Below, piece by piece: positions 25,953 through 33,512 of a stretch of DNA of 64,000 nucleotides. The stretch covers positions 27,107 to 91,106 of the forward strand of contig JAZNEI010000091.1 in the NCBI GenBank assembly GCA_045588485.1, written 5' to 3'. A program made the translations under genes and the position numbers. The notes below the pieces were generated by a model. That model ran no database searches. It had not been told where the DNA came from and saw nothing but the letters and a program-made list of their open reading frames with translations. Positions within the stretch are counted from its first letter, which is position 1; every line of letters begins with the position of its first letter. This DNA comes from HGM04593 sp045588485. Its GTDB lineage: Bacteria > Bacteroidota > Bacteroidia > Bacteroidales > Bacteroidaceae.

Positions 25953-26510
25953 TTATCGGGCAATGCTGTAGACGTATTGTTCGTCGGGCGATAGGGTGGT
26001 CACTATAGTAACAGTATTTCCCACGAGTACATCTTTCATGTTATTTGTTATTCCCCTTCCTGTTAACTTTAACAGTGCCTCTTTCATTGTCCACAAACGG
26101 GTAAACTCAATGGCCTGATTTTGTGCTGAATTAATCTGTTGAAGTTCGTCGCTGTTCATTGTATATTGTGCCAAGCGGGGTGTGTATCTGTCGACCGACT
26201 CTATGTCGACCCCCACAGGCGTGTCGGCTACTACGCATATTGCAGCGCATTTGCAATGGGAGATGTTGAAGTGTATGCTTCCGTGTCCCAATATACGGGG
26301 TTTGCCATATTCGCCATACTCCATAATAGGTGGGGCGGTTATGCCATACTCTCTACGCAGGCACTCGCGCAGAAGAAGATATCCAGCAGCCGACGCGCAT
26401 CGGTCTTCGTTTTTTTTGTATTGAGATATTTTCTCGCGTCTTTGTTCACTGAGTTCGGGCATTGCTTCTTCGAGGTCAAACTCCTGTAGACGGTCGTTTA
26501 TCAGCAACAT
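25953..26510 (-). CDS. 4'-phosphopantetheinyl transferase superfamily protein
   Basis: A 185-residue transferase that attaches phosphopantetheine from CoA to a Ser of carrier proteins. The two signature motifs are VGVDIESVDRY (Mg2+-binding Asp/Glu) and FTRLWTMKEALLKLTGRGI (W-x-x-K-E-A). It belongs to the Sfp/HetI-like group by the extra N-terminal half (HFNISHCK). It could activate the fatty-acid carrier protein or an unlinked polyketide/peptide pathway. No biosynthetic cluster is seen in this window. It ends next to, and convergent with, the PhnP-like gene. Confidence 0.87.
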   Translation of the reverse strand: MLLINDRLQEFDLEEAMPELSEQRREKISQYKKNEDRCASAAGYLLLRECLRREYGITAPPIMEYGEYGKPRILGHGSIHFNISHCKCAAICVVADTPVGVDIESVDRYTPRLAQYTMNSDELQQINSAQNQAIEFTRLWTMKEALLKLTGRGITNNMKDVLVGNTVTIVTTLSPDEQYVYSIAR

Positions 26511-26547
26511 TTTTTATCTGTTTTATCACTTTGCAAAGTTATTCTTA

Positions 26548-27240
26548 TTAAATATTCGACCAAATAAATTTTATCAAAAAGAACAGTATGGGTACAAATA
26601 ACGAAGGTAGAAGATTAAGCGTCTTGCAATCCTTAATCTGAAGTATTCCTAATCCCGATGCTGCAATCAGAATGCCTCCCACAATAGATATTTCGGTGAC
26701 AAGGTTATTGGGAATTACATCGCCGACCAATATTGTAAGCATATATATGCTTCCTTGCCACAAGAACAGTACCGGTGCTGCAAGAATCATCCCTATACCG
26801 TATGTTGTGGCAAGTACGGCCGATGTTACAAGGTCGAGCGTGGCATTGGTGAACAGATAGGTGTTGTCGTCATACAAGGCGCTCATTACAGGACCTACAA
26901 TAGAGAGTGCCCCTATGCAGTAGAGCAATATGCCGGTAGATAATCCTTGTGCAAGATTCGACGATGAGAATCGGTTTACCAGTCGGTTGAATCGCCCGTC
27001 GATATCTATTACAGTACCAATAAGCCCTCCAACGGCAAGGCTCACAATAAACAGTACCGGATACTCGCTCTTTGGAAGATGGTTGCTCACAGCATTGAAA
27101 CCCAATGCCAGAGCCGCAAGTCCCATTGCAGTGAATAGTACTTTTTGGTATTTCTCCTTAATCCCTTTTTTTAGGTAATGACCTGCTATGCTGCCTGCTA
27201 TTATGGTTGCTGTATTTACTATTGTACCTATCATTGTCAA
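26548..27240 (-). CDS. DUF554 family integral membrane protein (YdfK/YqgA-like)
   Basis: A 230-residue protein with six or seven hydrophobic segments, starting IGTIVNTATIIAGSIAGHYLKKGIKEK, the conserved DUF554 opening. Gly-rich transmembrane helices and the central GLIGTVIDIDGRF and GLSTGILLYCIGALSIVGP motifs match the family. It is predicted to be an inner-membrane transport-like protein of unknown substrate. Its stop lies 41 bp or less from the phosphopantetheinyl transferase start, so they may form one minus-strand unit. Confidence 0.85.
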   Translation of the reverse strand: MTMIGTIVNTATIIAGSIAGHYLKKGIKEKYQKVLFTAMGLAALALGFNAVSNHLPKSEYPVLFIVSLAVGGLIGTVIDIDGRFNRLVNRFSSSNLAQGLSTGILLYCIGALSIVGPVMSALYDDNTYLFTNATLDLVTSAVLATTYGIGMILAAPVLFLWQGSIYMLTILVGDVIPNNLVTEISIVGGILIAASGLGILQIKDCKTLNLLPSLFVPILFFLIKFIWSNI

Positions 27241-27258
27241 TCTTTCTTATAATAATAT

Positions 27259-27293
27259 ATTAGGATGCGCATTTATGGTGGGCGCATCCTAAT
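27259..27293 (-). terminator. Hairpin terminator for the tyrosine phenol-lyase-family gene
   Basis: ATTAGGATGCGC pairs with GCGCATCCTAAT, 12 bp, with a 10-base loop, just beyond the stop at 27303. Confidence 0.75.
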
Positions 27294-27302
27294 ATCTGTT
27301 TG

Positions 27303-28754
27303 TTACAGGCTGTCTCCAAAGTCTTCGCGGAACTTTGCTGCCAGCTTCTCTTGCCAGTCGCCGATGGGAACCAAACGGCCAAAGAAGAAGCGGAGTACAT
27401 TTGGCTCCTCGACCCACTTAAGACCACCTATAAGATGTCGGTTGTCATACAGCCATTTTACGCGGTCGGCACAATATTTTATCTGCGAGAGGGTAAAGAC
27501 ACGACGTGGGCAGGCAAGGCGTACAAGCTCCATCTCGGCAAACTGTTCGCTGCCATCGGGGTTACGCTGCTCCGAGAGTGTTCCACGCTCCATTCCTCGA
27601 ACACCACCGGCAATATAAAGTGCCACTGCGAGCGAACCTGCGGGATATTGGCTCTGTGGCATATCTTTAAGAAACTCCATAGCATTTATGTGGGCACCTA
27701 ATCCGCCGGCAGGAAGTATCATGGGGATACCATATTCGTGCAGTTCCTTTACAAGGTGCTCGATGAAGATTGGCCCCTGGCTTATAATATCCTCGTCCAA
27801 TGTCTCCATTAGTCCGACTGCCATAGCCTCCATTGAACGTACCTCCATACCTCCGTATGTAAGGAAGCCTTCATAAAGTGGGATGTACTCTTTCATCTTA
27901 ATGATAAGATTCTCGTGGTTCGAAACGATGGCACCACCACGGGCGAATCCTAATTTTCGACTCGAGAAATAAATGAGGTCCATTGCATCGCATATTGTGC
28001 GAAGAATCTCCTTGATACTCTTGCTCTTGCATACCTCTTCTCGTGTCTTTATGAAATAGAGGTTGTCTTGAAGAAGTGATGCGTCAAGAACGCTCATTAC
28101 ACCATATTTCTTACAGATGGCAGCTACCTGAAGCATATTTTCCATTGATAGAGGCTGACCGCCAATGAGGTTTGTTCCGGCCTCGATTCGTACAAAAGGA
28201 ACATGTTCGGAACCAACTTCCTTTATTGTTTTCTCAAGCAGCTCAAGGTCGAAATTACCCTTAAAAGGTTCGTTGCTCTGTGGCTCTAAACCTTTCTTGT
28301 CAAGTACCTCTACAACCGAGCCGCCTCGACGTGTGATATGTGACTTTGTGGTTGTAAAATGGTAGTTCATAGGGACAACGTCACCGGGCTTTACAAATGC
28401 TTCGGCAAGGATATTCTCACAAGCGCGACCCTGATGTGCCGGAAGGAAGAATTCTGTGCCGAACACCTCTTTCATTACTTTTACAAGGCGATTGCAGGTC
28501 TCGGAGCCTGCATACGAGTCATCGGCCTGGAACATTGCTGCCACCTGATTGTCCGACATTGCATTTACACCCGAGTCGGTGAGCATATCCATATATACGT
28601 CTTTATTCTGAAGCAAGAATGTATTGTTGCCGGCTTCATTTATTTTTCTTACTCGCTCTTCGACTGTGGGCAGGTAGAGTTTCTGTACTACGCGCACTTT
28701 GTGCATTTCCAAGGGAACTTGTTCCTCTTGCTTGTAAAATTTAATCTGTGACAT
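27303..28754 (-). CDS. Tyrosine phenol-lyase / tryptophanase family PLP enzyme with altered active site
   Basis: A 483-residue fold-type I PLP protein. The start at 28754 (MSQIKFYKQEE) is chosen over one at 28808 because it follows an AT-rich AACAATAACAAA leader. The PLP lysine is K267 (SSRKLGF). At three positions that separate the two enzymes (Citrobacter TPL T124, R381, F448, recalled from memory) this protein has the TPL residues: FTTTKSH, MERGTL and LRFF. However TPL R217, which contacts the cofactor, is Leu (L227 in LDASLLQ), and TPL H343 (GGH) is Leu (GGLGAH). The activity may therefore differ; tryptophanase, TPL or another lyase are all possible. Confidence 0.8.
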   Translation of the reverse strand: MSQIKFYKQEEQVPLEMHKVRVVQKLYLPTVEERVRKINEAGNNTFLLQNKDVYMDMLTDSGVNAMSDNQVAAMFQADDSYAGSETCNRLVKVMKEVFGTEFFLPAHQGRACENILAEAFVKPGDVVPMNYHFTTTKSHITRRGGSVVEVLDKKGLEPQSNEPFKGNFDLELLEKTIKEVGSEHVPFVRIEAGTNLIGGQPLSMENMLQVAAICKKYGVMSVLDASLLQDNLYFIKTREEVCKSKSIKEILRTICDAMDLIYFSSRKLGFARGGAIVSNHENLIIKMKEYIPLYEGFLTYGGMEVRSMEAMAVGLMETLDEDIISQGPIFIEHLVKELHEYGIPMILPAGGLGAHINAMEFLKDMPQSQYPAGSLAVALYIAGGVRGMERGTLSEQRNPDGSEQFAEMELVRLACPRRVFTLSQIKYCADRVKWLYDNRHLIGGLKWVEEPNVLRFFFGRLVPIGDWQEKLAAKFREDFGDSL

Positions 28755-28979
28755 TTTGTTATTGTTTAATATTTCAAATTGTTCGCTGTTTCTTTGTATG
28801 GACTGCAAAAATGAAATAAAAATTTGAATAAAACAATAAAAATGTATACTTTTATCTTTGTTCTTTTTGATTTTGTATATTTTGATGCATCTCTTTGCGT
28901 AAATGGCATTGTTATTATATGATAATTATCAATGATTGGCTATTTATAAAATTTAAGGATATATGTCTCTAAAATACAA

Positions 28980-29013
28980 ATCAGTGAGGCAATCAGATGC
29001 TTGCCTCACTGAT
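28980..29013 (-). terminator. Terminator overlapping the end of the terminase gene
   Basis: ATCAGTGAGGCAA at 28980-28992 pairs with TTGCCTCACTGAT at 29001-29013; on the minus strand a T-rich stretch follows. The stem includes the last codons of the large terminase gene, which is unusual but compact. Confidence 0.7.
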
Positions 29014-30972
29014 GATTCTGTTTTTACGTCGTGGTTGTCGGTCACTTTCAATAAGATAGGGTAACGGGTGGTTATAGCAGGCCCACACGAGTATGGCAGT
29101 TGCCATAACACGGTCGTCGTGATTGCCTTCTACTGCTCCCATCTCCCTGCCATTCTCTTTGAACTCGTAAAGGTCAAACTCGAATGTGGTGGGCAGGCAA
29201 CGCTCTATGTATAGGTTGTCGCGCAATGCTTTGACGAGGAAATTTATTACCATCGGTTTGGTCGAGGAGTTGGTGTGGAATCCCCAACGGCGTGGACGGC
29301 CTTGACGTATCTCTTGCTGCGAGGTGCGGCTGTAGAGATTGTTGTAGTGTCCTGCAATCTCGTTTAGAATATACTCGAAATTGTCTCCTTCTGTATTTTC
29401 TGTTTCAAGGGTGTTGGCCTCTATTATTAATAGTGCGTTGTTATAGGCACGAGCAATCTCAACGGCTTTCCATGCGAGTTTGTCGTGCTCGATGTGTCCA
29501 TGCCAGCATGCGGCAATCTCGGGTACTCCACCGTTTGGCATCGCACTGCGGTCGGCTACCACTATGCAAGAGTAGTCGGCTTTGTCGCTTACTCCACCAA
29601 CATCTACGGTGACGATGTAACGGTCGCGCATGGGTGGGTCGGTTTCGGGCATAAGCCACACCCATAGGTTACTGCTGCTCTTTTCTGCTCCCGGTGCAGT
29701 CTCGATGAAACGTCCTGCGTCGATATCGCCTACGAAGGGTGGGTCGACACAACTGCTGCGTATATTCTTCACATACTCTATGCGGAATACCCGATGACCG
29801 GTGCTCTGAAAGGCTTCATTGGCGCTCGAGGGAAACTCGGAGAAGAGTCGCCACTCATCGGGTATTTCGCGCCGTTTATCGCGGTACCAATTTATAGCTT
29901 CTAAAGTTGCGCCAAGATTGAACAGCTCATTTTCATAGCTGTTCATACTATCGACAAAGGCAGGATAGTCCTCATTGGGAATACTCTTGCTGTAGAGGTC
30001 GATGCTGTACCAGGGGATAAAGACGGGGGTAAAATTATTACGTCCTTCTACTGCGTCTATCCAGCTGCGGTGAAAGAAATTGCCTACTCCTTTTGCGGTG
30101 GACTCCAGCACCTTCACAGTGTAGGGGCCGCTGGCGATTGAACCGAAGATAGATTGTACAAGGTCCTCGGGTTTGCGACCTGCTGTTGCCTTCCACAATC
30201 CAACTTCGGTAAGATGTGCCATGCTTATATCTTCGCTTCGCAAAGAGTCGGGTTTTTGCGACGAGCCAAGCGAATAGCGGCTGTTACCGAGGCTTATGAC
30301 ACGGGTGTTACGCGCTCCCTGAAAAGGTGTTGTAGTAATTCTTCTCCCGCTTGCAGCCCATCGTGGATATCTGTTTATTACCTTTGACAACATTCCTGCA
30401 ACGATAGAGGATTGTTTCTCTATGTCACCACAGATGACACTGTTCCAATTGTGACGGTGAACCAACTGTATCCACAGCATATATAACTGTGTAAGGGTGC
30501 TACCTCCCCATTGTCGTGCTTTGCACAATATGATGTCTATTGGCTTCTGGGCAATGCGCAGGCTCTCCATTGCTCTAAGGTACTCCCGTTGCGGACGGTT
30601 GAGTGTAAAGGGTATATCGCGCCCTTTTCCTTTGTCTGATATTATGGCGGTACTGCGTGCCCAATATTCAAAATCGTGTGCAAGGCGTTTGCGACAAAAT
30701 TCTATCCATAGGGTTAGAATGTCGCGCTCTTCGGCTGTTCCTCCCTTTTTGCGCAGATAACCCTTTGCTCCATTGGCAATGAGGCTTGCGACTTCATTGT
30801 CGTTAATCATTGTCAGGGGAAGATATATTTGCTTAAGCGGAAAGTCCTCTATCTCGACCAATTGCCGTTGGATACTTGTGCTGCCATTGCCGCTTATAGG
30901 GTTGTATGGAGCTTTAATGGCTGCAATGCGCTGTATATTTTCCTCGATTATATTTTTCTTATTCTTTATCAT
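28993..30972 (-). CDS. terL: Phage terminase large subunit (TerL)
   Basis: A 659-residue DNA packaging motor with both domains. The ATPase Walker A-like loop is KARQWGGST (R153-T159). The Q-motif region is around FTLNRPQREYL. The nuclease domain has the RNase H-like acidic residues: D457 in VTVDVGGVSD, E518 in LIIEANT and D619/D620 in GNHDDRVMA. It looks complete and undamaged. In a phage it cuts concatemers and pumps DNA through the portal; no portal gene is found here. It is the last gene of a four-gene minus-strand unit, and its start overlaps the preceding gene by 4 bases. Confidence 0.93.
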   Translation of the reverse strand: MIKNKKNIIEENIQRIAAIKAPYNPISGNGSTSIQRQLVEIEDFPLKQIYLPLTMINDNEVASLIANGAKGYLRKKGGTAEERDILTLWIEFCRKRLAHDFEYWARSTAIISDKGKGRDIPFTLNRPQREYLRAMESLRIAQKPIDIILCKARQWGGSTLTQLYMLWIQLVHRHNWNSVICGDIEKQSSIVAGMLSKVINRYPRWAASGRRITTTPFQGARNTRVISLGNSRYSLGSSQKPDSLRSEDISMAHLTEVGLWKATAGRKPEDLVQSIFGSIASGPYTVKVLESTAKGVGNFFHRSWIDAVEGRNNFTPVFIPWYSIDLYSKSIPNEDYPAFVDSMNSYENELFNLGATLEAINWYRDKRREIPDEWRLFSEFPSSANEAFQSTGHRVFRIEYVKNIRSSCVDPPFVGDIDAGRFIETAPGAEKSSSNLWVWLMPETDPPMRDRYIVTVDVGGVSDKADYSCIVVADRSAMPNGGVPEIAACWHGHIEHDKLAWKAVEIARAYNNALLIIEANTLETENTEGDNFEYILNEIAGHYNNLYSRTSQQEIRQGRPRRWGFHTNSSTKPMVINFLVKALRDNLYIERCLPTTFEFDLYEFKENGREMGAVEGNHDDRVMATAILVWACYNHPLPYLIESDRQPRRKNRIISEASI

Positions 30973-31445
30973 ATTCCGGCAAGATCGGTGGGTCGCCGTC
31001 GTACTTTTTTGAGATTACAGAACTTGGCGAATTGTTGTTGTACATTGTTGTATAGGGTTGCGCGTAACGATATGTAACTGTTTGCCATTTGAGGAGAGCG
31101 AAGCAATAACCATTGTAGGGCTATTTCGTTTACAAGGTAGTCGGCAATGGCATTGCGCAGTTGAGGCAGCAACCCCTGTCGAGAGTTGTTCTCGGTAGTA
31201 AATGTTATGCTTATGTATTCGGGGGTGATATTGTAAGATACTGCTACGAAGCGCAGCGCAACAGACGAGACAAGCTGGTTGCAAGCGCTATCGAGGAACA
31301 TTCCGAATAACTCTCTCTCGTCGTCGCTGCTCTCTATGGTGTCGGCATTTATGTCTTCTCTTTTTGCCGATTCACCCATATAATAGTTTCTCAGATGTAT
31401 CTGTTGATAAAGTATATTTTTATCTATGATTATACTGTTTTCCAT
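30969..31445 (-). CDS. Phage-island small protein, paralogous family member 1
   Basis: A 158-residue protein directly upstream of terL, overlapping it by 4 bases. It shares its plan with the proteins at 31458-31970 and 39919-40341: a YYMGESAKR-type motif, an acidic DDERE stretch, a helix with DSACNQL, an IxITFTTEN segment, an AIADYLVNEIALQWL helix, a proline, and a Lys/Arg-rich tail (KKVRRRPTDL). I do not recognise a named family. By position it may be a head or tail completion or packaging component; that is inference. No signal peptide. Confidence 0.75.
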   Translation of the reverse strand: MENSIIIDKNILYQQIHLRNYYMGESAKREDINADTIESSDDERELFGMFLDSACNQLVSSVALRFVAVSYNITPEYISITFTTENNSRQGLLPQLRNAIADYLVNEIALQWLLLRSPQMANSYISLRATLYNNVQQQFAKFCNLKKVRRRPTDLAGI

Positions 31446-31457
31446 AATACCATTAGA

Positions 31458-31970
31458 TTATATGTCTATTATTTTCCCTGACCTGTGAGGATGGAGAGTG
31501 GGGCGTTTGCGTTGTAGGGTAAGTTCGCGCAGTGTCGCTGTGTGCTGTTGCACCTCGTTGGCTGCAAGAACTGTTTCGTCGGGCTTATGCTGTGCCATCC
31601 ACTGTTGTAATACTCTTGCTACTGCATAGTTCTCTATTGCCGCCTCGATGTCGCTGCTAATTTCAGTCGGGAAATTTGCCGGTACCTCGAGTGTGAAGAA
31701 TGTTATCTTCTCTTTGCTGTCGTCGATGGCTTTGCGCTGCTCAATATGGCAGATGGCAATATATCTGGACAGTAGACGGGAAATTTCGCCACAGGCAATC
31801 ATTAGGTGGTCGCTGAGTTGTGTGCTGTCGTCATCCGAGGCTTGCATCATTGCTGCTGCCGCAGGTGTCATCATAGCTCCTTTGCGTGCTTCGCCTGTGT
31901 AGTATGTATGTGTTTCTATACGTTGCCTAACTCTTTTGTCGTACAGCTTGAAACTAATGATTCTTTTCAT
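31458..31970 (-). CDS. Phage-island small protein, paralogous family member 2
   Basis: A 170-residue protein. The start at 31970 (MKRIISFKLYDKRV) is chosen because an upstream in-frame ATG at 32081 would overlap the preceding gene by 95 bases. It resembles its neighbour at 30969-31445: THTYYTGEARKG, then ASDDDSTQLSDHLMIACGEIS, then FFTLEVPANF, IENYAVARVLQQWM, and an RKRPTLH tail. Function unknown. It lies 12 bp upstream of the first paralogue and 16 bp downstream of the 138-residue gene, so they share one transcript. Confidence 0.72.
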   Translation of the reverse strand: MKRIISFKLYDKRVRQRIETHTYYTGEARKGAMMTPAAAAMMQASDDDSTQLSDHLMIACGEISRLLSRYIAICHIEQRKAIDDSKEKITFFTLEVPANFPTEISSDIEAAIENYAVARVLQQWMAQHKPDETVLAANEVQQHTATLRELTLQRKRPTLHPHRSGKIIDI

Positions 31971-31986
31971 AGTTTTTACCGGTTGG

Positions 31987-32403
31987 TTATACAATCTGTA
32001 GGGCGCGTTGTCCCAATGTGCGATAGACGATACCTCTGAAAGAGCCGGCATCGAGATAAAATGAGGGAGCAGGCTCCTCAATGATACTCTCCAAAATAGT
32101 GTAGTTGCCTACTTTGCCTTTGTTTTGTTTCATATAACGGCGGTATAGCTCCTTGTACATCTCAATTTTGTTCTTGTTCTTTATTGGCAGACGGCGTTTT
32201 TTGACCATTGCCGATATGAGTCTTCGGGCAATCTCGAAAGTGACGAAAAAGCGGGGTGCTGCACATTTCGATGCATCACAGAAAATCTCTTCTTGTGTCA
32301 CTTTATTGTTTTTAGCCTTCAACCTCTTTACAGTCTCGAAGAATGTCTCTACCACTGCATCTTTGCGCATTTCGCGTACCGATTTTGAATTTGAATTTAC
32401 CAT
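31987..32403 (-). CDS. Small basic phage-island protein, possible terminase partner
   Basis: A 138-residue Lys/Arg-rich protein and first gene of the minus-strand unit. It is helical and DNA-binding-like: FFETVKRLKAKNNKVTQEEIFCDASKCAAPRFFVTFEIARRLISAMVKKRR could form a helix-turn-helix. By position (same transcript as TerL) a small terminase subunit or a regulator is possible, but I see no defined motif. It is divergent from the scaffold-like gene, and the 270-bp gap between them is probably the island's control region. Confidence 0.65.
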   Translation of the reverse strand: MVNSNSKSVREMRKDAVVETFFETVKRLKAKNNKVTQEEIFCDASKCAAPRFFVTFEIARRLISAMVKKRRLPIKNKNKIEMYKELYRRYMKQNKGKVGNYTILESIIEEPAPSFYLDAGSFRGIVYRTLGQRALQIV

Positions 32404-32673
32404 TTCTCCAGTGAATTATTTGTGTAATTAATGTGCTTACAAAAATATAGTCAAAAGTGGCTAAAGAGGTTGCGAAAATGTATAAAATTATATATTGATT
32501 GTGGAAAAATAGCGGAACCATTATTGTAGTGGTCCATCGGTTATATAAATAATGTGACGCGCGTGTGAAACTGTTGTTTGTTTTGCTGTTTACTATAGAA
32601 TGTGATAAAATGACAACCTTGTTGGTCGATTCCTGTATTTCCTTTGCCGATGAAACATTTAAACAAATTTATT
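32404..32673. promoter_or_regulatory. Divergent control region of the phage-derived island
   Basis: A gene-free AT-rich stretch between the minus and plus arms. A -7 match TATTTTTG lies on the minus strand at 32447-32440, about 37 bases before the minus-arm start; no -33 partner was found. No exact plus-strand consensus is seen, so the plus arm may need a different sigma factor or activator. Confidence 0.4.
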
Positions 32674-33456
32674 ATGTATCAAGAAATGGAAAACAACACA
32701 CAGATGAAGCCTAATGCTCCAGATGGGCAGTTGCAACAGCCTGGAATGTCACATAACGGGATGACAGGTGGGCAGTTCGCAGAGTTGAATGAGGTACTGC
32801 AATCACTTTTTGGAGTCGGATTCAGTATCGAGAATCCCGAGTCGCAGAAACTGTTAATTAAACACCTGCGCGATAATCGCGAGCAGAATGAACTTCTTGC
32901 CGATGCTTTGGGACGTGACCCACGTATGGCACAGATGCTTGCCGACGTTGTTGAGGGTAAACGTAATGCTCATTCGGCTATGGCGCGTTATTATGGTCGT
33001 AAGTTTATGGATTATGACGAGGGTACACCTGAGTTTGAAGAGATGCTTATGGCCGATGAAGAGCGACTCGAAGAGGTGTCGCGTTTGGCGCAGGACCGCA
33101 AGAATTACGAGGATAATCTCGAAGCTAGCCAGCCGGTAATTCAAGAGTTCTGTCAGCAGAGAGGGTACGACCCGTCCGATTTTCTCGGCGCAGTCTGGGA
33201 TCGTCTTGTGCTGCCTATTCTCTCGGGTACTTATACCTCTGAGGTGTGCGGCGCACTCGACAATGCCATAAACTATGAACGTGATGTCGAGGATGCCTTT
33301 GTTGCCGGTGATGTAAAGGGACGTAACACAAGCATACAACGGATGAAGGAGAATTTTGGTGACGGTATGCCTTCGGGAATGACGAGTGCCGCACCTCCCG
33401 TCTCGAATAATCCTCGTCGCACAAACACACTTATCGATGCGGCTCTGGAGGCTTAG
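32674..33456 (+). CDS. Scaffold-like phage protein
   Basis: A 260-residue, acidic, Gln/Met-rich helical protein. The start at 32674 (MYQEMENN) follows an AAACAAATTTATT leader; an ATG at 32644 is also possible. The N-terminal about 40 residues are low-complexity (Gln, Pro, Gly, Met). The middle is long charged helices (EEMLMADEERLEEVSRLAQDRKNYEDNLEASQ), and the C-terminus is Pro/Ser/Arg-rich. This composition and its place just before the capsid-like gene fit a scaffolding protein. No protease motif is visible. Family not identified. Confidence 0.6.
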   Translation: MYQEMENNTQMKPNAPDGQLQQPGMSHNGMTGGQFAELNEVLQSLFGVGFSIENPESQKLLIKHLRDNREQNELLADALGRDPRMAQMLADVVEGKRNAHSAMARYYGRKFMDYDEGTPEFEEMLMADEERLEEVSRLAQDRKNYEDNLEASQPVIQEFCQQRGYDPSDFLGAVWDRLVLPILSGTYTSEVCGALDNAINYERDVEDAFVAGDVKGRNTSIQRMKENFGDGMPSGMTSAAPPVSNNPRRTNTLIDAALEA

Positions 33457-33512
33457 AAACTAATAACCAATTTTCAATAACCATTTATTCATAACTATTT
33501 TAATTTATTACT

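Noticed and set aside
28809..28992. Possible attachment site or left direct repeat of the phage island
   Set aside because: Compared by eye with 40342-40548; no shared sequence longer than chance was seen and no tRNA is adjacent.
31971..32081. N-terminal extension of the phage-island protein at 31458-31970
   Set aside because: It would overlap the preceding gene by 95 bases, and the extension shows no similarity to the paralogues.
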